Shown piece by piece: positions 1-5,048 of a stretch of DNA of 7,014 nt (position 1 is the stretch's first letter; the number at the start of each line of letters is the position of its first letter). Where the stretch lies: the NCBI GenBank assembly GCA_015492875.1, contig WGEI01000410.1, positions 1-7,014 on the forward strand. The letters run 5' to 3'. Both the position numbers and the translations under genes were made by a program. The DNA is from Anaerolineae bacterium. Lineage in GTDB: Bacteria > Chloroflexota > Anaerolineae > Aggregatilineales > Phototrophicaceae. Under the pieces are notes generated by a model that had not been told where the DNA came from, did no database searches, and worked only from the letters and a program-made list of their open reading frames with translations.

Positions 1-813
1 TGGATCGGGCGCTTTGTATACACGGTGACCAATGCCCATAATGCGGCCACCTTTTTCTTTGATTTCGGTCTTGAACCAATTTTCGACGTTATCTAGCTCG
101 CCAATTTCAAGGAACATCTTCATGGCAGCAGTGTTTGCACCACCATGCAAGGGGCCTTTGAGGGCGGCAATACCGCCGACTACCGCGCTATGCATATCGG
201 AACGGGTGGCGGTAATCACGCGGGTGGTGAAGGTGCTGGCGTTAAAGCCATGGTCTGCGAGCAGCACGAGGTAAACATTAATGGCGTTGCTGGCTGTTTC
301 ATCTGGCTCTTCACCGGAGAGCATGTAAACAAAGTTCTGAGCCAGTGTGAGGTCTTCACGCGGGGCAACAGGTTCTTTACCTTGAGCAATGCGAATCCAA
401 GCGGCGCAAAGGGTGGTGATTTGGCCAGTTAAACGCACAGCTTTGCGTAGAGCAACATCTTTATCTGTGTTATTCTCTGCATCAGCGTCATAGTGCGACA
501 GCGCAGAGACGGCGGTACGAAGTACAGCCATGCCATTTGAATCTTTTGGCAATCCCTTCATGAAAGCCAGAACATCGTCTGGCACAACTGCCTCTTTAGC
601 AATTGTTGCGCGCAGTTCATCAAGTTCGACTTTATTAGGCAAACGCCGATGCCACAGCAAATGAGCGACTTCTTCAAAAAGCGCATTAGCGGCTAAATCT
701 TCAATACGGTAGCCGCCATAAATCAAAATACCTTCTTGGCCATTTACAAGGCTTGTATGGGTATCTGCAACAACAATACCTTCAAGCCCTGCGGCCTTAG
801 TAGCTTCAGCCAT
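1..813 (-). CDS. gltA: Citrate synthase, partial (3' end outside window)
   Basis: The enzyme condenses acetyl-CoA with oxaloacetate to give citrate, the entry step of the TCA cycle in the cytoplasm. The 271 visible codons, read from ATG at 811-813, begin with the family N-terminus (GLEGIVVADT, then YGGYRIEDLA). They also include a DHGFNAST segment near the middle, LHGGAN at residues 222-227 and GIGHRVYK at 260-267. H223 and H263 correspond to the two active-site histidines of the family. The third catalytic residue, an aspartate, should lie in the missing part. Small bacterial citrate synthases are about 370-380 residues, so roughly 100-110 residues are lost at the left edge. The start is fixed by AAGGAG (plus-strand 822-827), 8 nt upstream. 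A 2-methylcitrate synthase belongs to the same family and cannot be excluded, but no propionate-catabolism genes are seen. The gene appears to be transcribed alone, as folE upstream ends in a terminator. Confidence 0.93.
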   Translation of the reverse strand, partial: MAEATKAAGLEGIVVADTHTSLVNGQEGILIYGGYRIEDLAANALFEEVAHLLWHRRLPNKVELDELRATIAKEAVVPDDVLAFMKGLPKDSNGMAVLRTAVSALSHYDADAENNTDKDVALRKAVRLTGQITTLCAAWIRIAQGKEPVAPREDLTLAQNFVYMLSGEEPDETASNAINVYLVLLADHGFNASTFTTRVITATRSDMHSAVVGGIAALKGPLHGGANTAAMKMFLEIGELDNVENWFKTEIKEKGGRIMGIGHRVYKAPDP

Positions 814-821
814 TACTCCTG

Positions 822-827
822 CTCCTT
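822..827 (-). promoter_or_regulatory. Shine-Dalgarno of citrate synthase
   Basis: AAGGAG on the minus strand lies 8 nt before the ATG at 813. A second GGAG lies too close to the start to be optimal. This site supports the chosen start codon. Confidence 0.8.
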
Positions 828-898
828 AATACTAAAGACAATCGTTAAAACAGCCCATAGGGCATTAATGACACTAGGTAGAGTTCGCTCTATATCAA

Positions 899-926
899 GT
901 TATAGCGGAAATCAATCAAGCATCAA
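899..926 (-). promoter_or_regulatory. Candidate sigma-70-like promoter of citrate synthase
   Basis: On the minus strand, TTGATG (921-926) and TATAAC (899-904) are separated by 16 nt, a fair match to -35 and -10 hexamers. Transcription would start near 892, giving a leader of about 80 nt. The -35 hexamer lies inside a run of three TTGAT words. The call rests on consensus matching only. Confidence 0.4.
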
Positions 927-1061
927 AAGATAGATGTAACGTTAAAGTAACGACAATCAGCATGAGTATACCGCGAGAACTTCAATCAAAGTAGATTTAT
1001 TTAACCTTTCTAACAACATTTTTTATTGCCACGATAAACAAAAAGCGTCAAGCCGTCAATC

Positions 1062-1077
1062 TTGATTAGATAATCAA
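1062..1077. repeat. 16-bp palindrome TTGATT-N4-AATCAA
   Basis: The arms TTGATT and AATCAA are perfect inverted repeats around a 4-nt centre. It resembles the FNR box (TTGAT-N4-ATCAA), but read as TTGAT/ATCAA the spacer is 6 nt, the spacing of CRP-type sites. It lies about 250 bp upstream of the citrate synthase start, far for direct activation, so its function is uncertain. Confidence 0.4.
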
Positions 1078-1106
1078 TATATCCAATTCATCCGAGACAA
1101 GAACAC

Positions 1107-1128
1107 AAAAACCCGACAATTGTCGGGC
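1107..1128 (-). terminator. Rho-independent terminator of folE
   Basis: On the minus strand, 9 nt after the folE stop codon, the perfect stem CCCGAC/GTCGGG with an AATT loop (1112-1127) is followed by TTTTT and GTG. The 6-bp GC-rich stem plus T-run is a standard intrinsic terminator. It separates folE from the citrate synthase gene. Confidence 0.85.
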
Positions 1129-1137
1129 AAAGGGGAA

Positions 1138-1893
1138 TTAACGTTGCTTGCGCTCACGGGCAAGGTGATCCATGAATTCGCGGCGCAATTCACGGTCAGT
1201 TTTGAAATTGCCAAGCGCGGCGGTTGTCGTCATGCCACTATGACATTTTTCTACGCCCCGCATTTTAGAACACATATGCTCGCCATCAACAGCGACAATA
1301 ACGCCTTGTGGCTGTAGCACTTCCCATAAGAAACGGGCAATCTGGCGCGTCATACGCTCTTGCACTTGTAAACGGCGGGCGAACATATCGACAATGCGCG
1401 GGATTTTGGATAGGCCGATAACACGGTCATTAGGAATATAAGCGACATGAGCATGGCCTAAAAATGGCAGCATGTGATGCTCACAGAGCGATGAATACTC
1501 AATATCGTGCACAATGACCATATCATCAAACTCAACATGGAAAATTGCACCATTAATGAGCACAGCGGGGTCTATGCGATAACCGCTGAGCAGCTCATCA
1601 TAGGCTTTTGCAACTCGATGTGGTGTTTTTTGTAGCCCTTCACGGGAGGGGGCTTCGCCAACTGCTTCTAAAATTTCGCTCACTGCACCTTCAATACGGG
1701 CGCGGTCGACTTGGGGCAAATCTAGCTCAAATTCTCGCAGAAATTCTGGTGAGCGGAGTTTATCTTCTAAATCACGTTGCAGTGCCAACTCTTGGGTGCT
1801 AGTCATGGTGTGTTTTTTATACCCATTGAGATGTAGATAATGATGTCCATTAGCGGCGGTTGGGGTATCGTCTTTGGGATTAGATTGGTACAT
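1138..1893 (-). CDS. folE: GTP cyclohydrolase I (FolE, type IA)
   Basis: The enzyme converts GTP to 7,8-dihydroneopterin triphosphate and formate, the first step of tetrahydrofolate and other pterin synthesis, in the cytoplasm. The 251 residues carry the family signatures: KTPHRVAKAY near 89-98, SLCEHHMLPF at 135-144, QERMTRQIA at 178-186 and GEHMCSKMRG at 204-213. C137, H140 and C208 have the same spacing as the E. coli zinc ligands C110, H113 and C181. H139 and H206 match the other active-site histidines. The start at 1891-1893 is preferred because TGGAGGT (1901-1907) lies just upstream. An internal Met30 would give 222 residues, the E. coli length, but has no ribosome binding site. The first 29 residues are therefore an N-terminal extension, rich in His and Asn. 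The gene has its own candidate promoter and terminator, so it is probably monocistronic. folB and folK lie about 2.8 kb away on the other strand. Confidence 0.96.
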   Translation of the reverse strand: MYQSNPKDDTPTAANGHHYLHLNGYKKHTMTSTQELALQRDLEDKLRSPEFLREFELDLPQVDRARIEGAVSEILEAVGEAPSREGLQKTPHRVAKAYDELLSGYRIDPAVLINGAIFHVEFDDMVIVHDIEYSSLCEHHMLPFLGHAHVAYIPNDRVIGLSKIPRIVDMFARRLQVQERMTRQIARFLWEVLQPQGVIVAVDGEHMCSKMRGVEKCHSGMTTTAALGNFKTDRELRREFMDHLARERKQR

Positions 1894-1900
1894 TTAACTG

Positions 1901-1907
1901 ACCTCCA
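1901..1907 (-). promoter_or_regulatory. Shine-Dalgarno deciding the folE start
   Basis: TGGAGGT on the minus strand lies 7 nt before the ATG at 1893. It favours the 251-residue product over the shorter one starting at Met30, which has only AACACACC before it. Confidence 0.75.
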
Positions 1908-2179
1908 GAGGACATGAGAGTGCGCCTATTTTCATTGACCGTAAAACGCACTGCTGAGTATGGATACGCTGGGCGACAGGTCAATATATACAGCGATTAT
2001 GCCATAGCGCATATAAAAATTACACAAGGCTTATACAAATTGGTATCAAGCTCAAAATTATCATCAATATGTATGTACTACTTTAATGGACGCGACAGCG
2101 CGGTAGATCCTTCCTTATGGTTATACAATTTTTACAAAGCATAAAAGCAATTTGGCAAAAAGACTGTAACTTCGTACAT
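1908..2179. other. Gene-free region upstream of folE
   Basis: About 270 nt lie between the folE Shine-Dalgarno and the terminator of the membrane-protein gene. A 76-codon plus-strand reading frame here has no ribosome binding site and no recognisable family. I see only folE promoter candidates and a 7-bp inverted repeat, ATTGACC (1934-1940) and GGTCAAT (1979-1985). Confidence 0.55.
1957..1984 (-). promoter_or_regulatory. Candidate folE promoter
   Basis: On the minus strand, TTGACC (1979-1984) and CATACT (1957-1962) are 16 nt apart, placing a start site near 1950 and a leader of about 57 nt. The -35 half is good and the -10 matches four of six positions. Other AT-rich candidates further upstream (a CATAAT, and TTGTAT-N17-TATATG) are also possible. 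Confidence 0.35.
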
Positions 2180-2204
2180 AAAAAAAGCCCGCTAGATACG
2201 GGCT
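2180..2204 (-). terminator. Rho-independent terminator of the DUF2249-cupin-membrane protein operon
   Basis: On the minus strand, AGCCCG and CGGGCT form a 6-bp stem with a 7-nt loop, followed directly by a run of T. It lies 27 nt after the stop codon of the membrane-protein gene and closes the operon. Confidence 0.85.
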
Positions 2205-2231
2205 AAAGAGAGTTCGGGGAATGTTCCGTGT

Positions 2232-3323
2232 TTAGGCGCGGCGCGATTTCAATAATGTGTGCATCATAAGCGCGAAGAACAGCAATATGGCAACAGCATT
2301 GAGTACACCCCCGTGTTGCCGTGCAATAACATTTCCCACTAAATCGCCATAAGCACGATACACCAGCGCCAGATGTAACAACGCCAACGGAAGATAGAGC
2401 AAGGGGTTAAAAGAGATTTGCCGTCCCGTCAACGACGGCAAGATAATTGGCGCATGGCCAAATATCATGGAGAATACAAACCCCAGCAATACGCTATGCA
2501 AGAACAGTTCATAAATTAGGCCAGCATATACCGCACCAGAGAGGATGCCAACAGCGCCGCCAATCAGCAGCCAGAGATAGCCGATAAGCAAGCAGATGGC
2601 GACATAACGCGGTAGGCCACGCTTTTGAACGGCTTTACTCGCAATATCAAACCGCAATAGCCAAAGAGCTATAGCAATTAACGACAGGCCAACGGCGCGC
2701 ACGCCAATATCTAAATTGACCAACGTTAACCCAACAGACAAGATATAGGCGATGGAAATCACTAGTAAGGCGCGTTGGCTGGTAGGCGATAAGCGCTGAA
2801 TGCGAGAAAGTTCAAGACGCTCGCCCGTAATGGTGAGCACGAGGAAAGCCACCCACCAGTGTGCGACTTGATAAATGGGTGCGCCTAACGCCCAGATGAA
2901 ATTACCAGCAAGCCATGAGAACGCGCCCAAAGCCATAATGCCAATGTAAGGGGCTGGGTGGCGACGCCACATGATGCCGAACAGGCTCATAAGGCCAACA
3001 GCGGCCAAAAACAGCAACCCTTTGCCTATCATGCTGATACCGCCCAGTAACAATATGACAGTGCCCAATGCGCCTAAGAGCGGCACAAGATAGACGAAGC
3101 GATAGCGGCGCCCCAATGCCGCTAGAGCAACTGCCCGCTCCATACAAATTAATGTGCCCAAAAAGCCGGAAATCATGAGGGGGCCATGTGCTGCCCCGCG
3201 TTGGCTGGATAGCGCATCAACTGAAACGCCTAGACGCGCCAGCCCTGCCCCCAAACCAACTAGTAAAGCGAGTGCAACGCTGAGCAATATCACCAGCCGC
3301 AAGATTAAAGTTGGGCGTTGCAT
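2232..3323 (-). CDS. Twelve-helix, histidine-rich membrane protein, NnrS-like
   Basis: The 363-residue protein is almost entirely hydrophobic. I count about twelve membrane helices, near residues 5-28, 46-68, 75-96, 101-119, 124-148, 152-170, 184-204, 208-225, 239-263, 267-297, 306-326 and 338-358. Histidines lie inside or at the edges of helices in conserved-looking motifs: H46 in HGPLMISGFLGT, H155 in AHWWVAFLVLTITGERL, and H276 and H290 in HSVLLGFVFSMIFGHAPIILP. This pattern resembles NnrS and heme-copper-oxidase-like proteins, where such histidines bind heme or metal; the assignment is by resemblance only. GGAGG sits a few bases before the ATG, and the start overlaps the cupin stop by one base (TAATG), indicating translational coupling. 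With the regulator, DUF2249 and cupin partners, a role in nitric oxide or oxygen-limited metabolism is inferred. No catalytic reaction can be assigned. Confidence 0.75.
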   Translation of the reverse strand: MQRPTLILRLVILLSVALALLVGLGAGLARLGVSVDALSSQRGAAHGPLMISGFLGTLICMERAVALAALGRRYRFVYLVPLLGALGTVILLLGGISMIGKGLLFLAAVGLMSLFGIMWRRHPAPYIGIMALGAFSWLAGNFIWALGAPIYQVAHWWVAFLVLTITGERLELSRIQRLSPTSQRALLVISIAYILSVGLTLVNLDIGVRAVGLSLIAIALWLLRFDIASKAVQKRGLPRYVAICLLIGYLWLLIGGAVGILSGAVYAGLIYELFLHSVLLGFVFSMIFGHAPIILPSLTGRQISFNPLLYLPLALLHLALVYRAYGDLVGNVIARQHGGVLNAVAILLFFALMMHTLLKSRRA

Positions 3324-3640
3324 TATCCCTCCAATAAAGTGAGCAACATCTTCAAAGGCGTTTCAGCATATACGCTATGCGGCAGTTGAGGTGGCATATA
3401 GAGCCATGCGCCTTCGCTAAGAGTATGAACGTCATCGCCTAAAGCAATGCGCGCCTTTCCCTGCAAAATCTGAATCATGGCGGCGTGGGCAGAAGTGTGT
3501 TCGGTAAGCTCTTGGCCTGCATCAAAAGCAAATAGGACAACGCGGGCACGCTCATCTTTATGAAAGGTGCGGCTGGTAATCGTCTCCGGTTGAATTTCCA
3601 CTAATGCGGCTAAATCCTCATGAAGTACATAGTCTGCCAT
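3323..3640 (-). CDS. Small single-domain cupin protein
   Basis: The 105-residue protein is one cupin beta-barrel. Motif 1 is seen as LTEHTSAHAAMIQILQGKARIALG (split here as LTEHTSAHAAM then IQILQG, residues 45-61), with H48 and H52 as possible metal ligands. Motif 2 is GAWLYMPPQLPHSVYA (77-92), with H88 as a further ligand. The tail PLKMLLTLLEG closes the barrel. The substrate is unknown; small cupins of this type bind a metal and act as enzymes or sensors in the cytoplasm. The start has GGAGG (3652-3656) 11 nt upstream, slightly long spacing, placed inside the end of the DUF2249 gene, which ends 6 nt before this ATG. The stop overlaps the ATG of the membrane-protein gene. This packing says the three proteins are made together. 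Replacement of the first motif's usual HxH by H-x3-H is worth noting. Confidence 0.85.
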   Translation of the reverse strand: MADYVLHEDLAALVEIQPETITSRTFHKDERARVVLFAFDAGQELTEHTSAHAAMIQILQGKARIALGDDVHTLSEGAWLYMPPQLPHSVYAETPLKMLLTLLEG

Positions 3641-3646
3641 GATGCT

Positions 3647-3880
3647 TTATTCCTCCGAAGCCTTGCGAGTAATCTGTACTCTCCAAACTTCTGGCACCTC
3701 CTCAAGATATTGCCATTCAAACTGGTCGGTACGCTCATGCAAAAATTGATAGTACAGAGGCGTTGGGGCATGGTCATTGACGAGGATAAAAGATTCACCC
3801 GCGCTCAAGTTATCAAATGTCTGGAAAACTAGAGGATGGCGGTCACGCGGGGGGATAGGGCGAATATCTAGTTCGGTCAT
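3647..3880 (-). CDS. DUF2249 domain protein
   Basis: The 77-residue protein is a complete DUF2249 domain. Typical features are LDIRPIPPRDRHPLVF (4-19), FDNLSAGESFILVNDHAPTP (22-41), LYYQF (42-46), FEWQYLE (54-60) and EVWRVQI (64-70). The family is small, soluble and related in fold to the TusA/SirA-like proteins; its biochemical role is not established. Family members are often encoded beside denitrification or nitric-oxide response genes, and H15, D36 and H37 are candidate functional residues. The start is supported by AAGGAG (3889-3894), 8 nt upstream. This is the first gene of the DUF2249-cupin-membrane protein set and starts 82 nt after the regulator's stop codon, downstream of a palindrome that could be its operator. 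Confidence 0.9.
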   Translation of the reverse strand: MTELDIRPIPPRDRHPLVFQTFDNLSAGESFILVNDHAPTPLYYQFLHERTDQFEWQYLEEVPEVWRVQITRKASEE

Positions 3881-3912
3881 GAGTTGAACTCCTTTTCAGC
3901 AATTTGTATATG

Positions 3913-3918
3913 TTTATC
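3913..3918 (-). promoter_or_regulatory. Candidate -10 element for the DUF2249 operon
   Basis: GATAAA on the minus strand lies about 33 bp downstream of the centre of the 3941-3960 palindrome. A start near 3906 would put the palindrome centre around -44, close to the -41.5 position of class II Crp/Fnr activation. There is no good -35 hexamer, as expected for an activated promoter. An alternative -10 is TATACA at 3905-3910. Confidence 0.3.
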
Positions 3919-3940
3919 CTATCTCATAACTATCCCAAAG

Positions 3941-3960
3941 AACTTCAGCTAAATGAAGTT
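3941..3960. promoter_or_regulatory. Perfect inverted repeat, possible Crp/Fnr operator or weak terminator
   Basis: The 7-bp arms AACTTCA and TGAAGTT flank the 6-nt spacer GCTAAA. It begins 3 nt after the regulator stop codon. The 5-N6-5 core (CTTCA-N6-TGAAG) has the geometry of a CRP-type site, but its bases differ from TGTGA-N6-TCACA and TTGAT-N4-ATCAA. As RNA it would form a 7-bp AU-rich hairpin followed by CTTTGGG, a poor T-run, so it would be a weak terminator at best. Confidence 0.5.
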
Positions 3961-3962
3961 AC

Positions 3963-4634
3963 TTATAAAAGCGCAATTTGCTTTAGGCGGTATTCATCGA
4001 TGATATAGATTTTTTGGCGGTCAAACCGAATCACCCCCAACACAGCCAATTCTTTCAATGTACTGCTAAGTGTTTGAGGCGTCGTGTTGAGATAAGCCGC
4101 AATAGCCGCCCTTGTTACCCCCTGCCCGCTTATAAATATGTCTTCAGATTGCCGCAACAAAAAACGTGCCAGACGCACGCGCACAGAATACAGAGTTAAA
4201 TCTTCTATTTGTGTGACGAGATAACGCACACGAGCAGCTAAACTGCGCACGACCGCAACAGCACATTCGGGATAGCGGCACATAAAAGCTGTTAAGTGCT
4301 CGGTGGGGATGAGCCACAAGCTGACCTCAGTTAATGCCATAGCATGAGCGGGATTTACGCCGCCATCAAATGCGGCAATTACATTGAAAACCTCTCCTTT
4401 CGCCAAAATATGCAGTATTTGTTCGTCACCTTCTGCACTGAGTTTGTATACTTTTACAGAGCCGTCAAGGATAAGGTAAAGCCCAGCGGCAACATCACCC
4501 TCAAGGAAAATCAACTCTCCCTGTTGGTAGTTCCGTTTGATGCTATATTGAATAAGTGCTTGAAGCGCATCTGCGGGCAAGCTAGCAAAGTATGGTAGCC
4601 GTTGAAGATAAGCTATGATAGAACGTGAAGACAT
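3963..4634 (-). CDS. Crp/Fnr-family transcription regulator (DNR/NnrR-like)
   Basis: The 223-residue protein has an N-terminal cyclic-nucleotide-binding-type beta-barrel (about 15-110: YQQGELIFLEGDVAAGLYLI, LDGSVKVYKLSAEGDEQILH, GEVFN). A dimerisation helix follows (about 120-147), then a C-terminal winged helix-turn-helix (about 150-213: VRVRLARFLL, TRAAIAAYLNTTPQTLSSTLKEL split here around residue 186). There is no N-terminal FNR cysteine cluster, so it is unlikely to bind an Fe-S cluster. C119 and C124 form the only CxxxxC pair. The recognition helix reads TPQTLSSTLK, lacking the arginine and glutamate seen in CRP and FNR (RETVGR and ExxSR types). The start is ATG at 4632-4634, with AAAGGTG (4639-4645) upstream. 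An in-frame GTG at 4683-4685 would add 17 residues but has no ribosome binding site. Its ligand is unknown; nitric oxide is inferred from the downstream genes. Confidence 0.9.
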   Translation of the reverse strand: MSSRSIIAYLQRLPYFASLPADALQALIQYSIKRNYQQGELIFLEGDVAAGLYLILDGSVKVYKLSAEGDEQILHILAKGEVFNVIAAFDGGVNPAHAMALTEVSLWLIPTEHLTAFMCRYPECAVAVVRSLAARVRYLVTQIEDLTLYSVRVRLARFLLRQSEDIFISGQGVTRAAIAAYLNTTPQTLSSTLKELAVLGVIRFDRQKIYIIDEYRLKQIALL

Positions 4635-4638
4635 TGAG

Positions 4639-4645
4639 CACCTTT
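4639..4645 (-). promoter_or_regulatory. Shine-Dalgarno deciding the regulator start
   Basis: AAAGGTG on the minus strand, 4 nt before the ATG at 4634 (6 nt from its AAAGG core), supports this start over the upstream in-frame GTG. The GTG would leave no room for a leader from the divergent folB gene. Confidence 0.6.
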
Positions 4646-4671
4646 GCAAAAACCGTTGGTACAAGTGTAAA
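4644..4671 (+). promoter_or_regulatory. Weak candidate promoter for folB-folK
   Basis: TTGCAA (4644-4649) and TGTAAA (4666-4671) are 16 nt apart. The start would fall near 4678, giving a very short leader before the folB ATG at 4686. The folB Shine-Dalgarno is poor (AAAAGG, 11 nt away), consistent with a short or near-leaderless transcript. It must fit in the 51 bp between divergent start codons. Confidence 0.25.
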
Positions 4672-4685
4672 AGGTTTCCATACAC

Positions 4686-5048
4686 ATGGACATTATTGAA
4701 ATTGATAATTTAAGGCTGCGCTGCATCATCGGCTTCAGCCCACATGAGCGCAAAGATAAACAGGACATTGTCATTAGCTTGCGTATTTATACAGATATGC
4801 GCGCTGCTGGCGAGAGTGATAACCCTGATGATGCTTTTAACTACCGTACAGTAACAAAGGCGATTATCCAACATGTTGAGGCTTCTGAGTATTATTTGGT
4901 GGAAAAGCTGGCGACGGAAATTGCTCGTATTTGTGTGATAGACCATAACGCACCGCGTGTACAAGTACGGGTACATAAACCCGGCGCGTTGCGTTTCTCC
5001 GATAGTGTCGGCGTCGTCATAGAGCGAACCAAAGAGGACTTTTCCTAA
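4686..5048 (+). CDS. folB: Dihydroneopterin aldolase family protein (FolB/FolX-like)
   Basis: The family splits 7,8-dihydroneopterin to 6-hydroxymethyl-7,8-dihydropterin and glycolaldehyde; related FolX epimerises dihydroneopterin triphosphate. The 120-residue length is normal. Conserved positions include E21 after CIIGFSPHE, Y53 in FNYRTVTKAIIQHVE, E73 in LVEKLATEIA and K98 in VHKPGALRFSDSVGVVIER, corresponding to the active-site Glu, Tyr, Glu and Lys of characterised aldolases. The NYRTVTKAIIQHVE segment is strikingly like FolX of E. coli, while KPGALRF is common in FolB-annotated proteins. Its position directly before folK argues for the aldolase role in folate synthesis. The stop codon TAA is followed immediately by the folK ATG. 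Its start is divergent from the Crp/Fnr regulator and has only a weak ribosome binding site. Confidence 0.88.
   Translation: MDIIEIDNLRLRCIIGFSPHERKDKQDIVISLRIYTDMRAAGESDNPDDAFNYRTVTKAIIQHVEASEYYLVEKLATEIARICVIDHNAPRVQVRVHKPGALRFSDSVGVVIERTKEDFS

Larger units (their letters stand above)
814..1106. other. Gene-free region upstream of citrate synthase
   Basis: No convincing coding sequence is present. The stretch is AT-rich. It contains the citrate synthase Shine-Dalgarno and promoter candidate, seven TTGAT/ATCAA words between 894 and 1077, and a 16-bp palindrome at 1062-1077. Two small hairpins (853-863 and 879-892) would fall in the citrate synthase leader. Confidence 0.6.

Noticed and set aside
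145..432. 95-codon plus-strand reading frame inside the citrate synthase gene
   Set aside because: It is antisense to clear citrate synthase motifs (LHGGAN, GHRVYK) and matches no family.
1062..1077. Palindrome read as a true FNR box
   Set aside because: Read as TTGAT/ATCAA the spacer is 6 nt instead of 4, it lies about 250 bp from the gene, and the only Crp/Fnr protein here lacks the FNR cysteines; it is kept only as an unexplained palindrome.
1914..2144. 76-codon plus-strand reading frame upstream of folE
   Set aside because: It lacks a Shine-Dalgarno, has no recognisable domain and overlaps the folE promoter region; it is likely a chance open frame in AT-rich DNA.
4635..4685. N-terminal extension of the Crp/Fnr regulator from an in-frame GTG at 4683-4685
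   Set aside because: It has no ribosome binding site and would abut the divergent folB start, whereas the ATG at 4634 has AAAGGTG just upstream and gives the usual family length.
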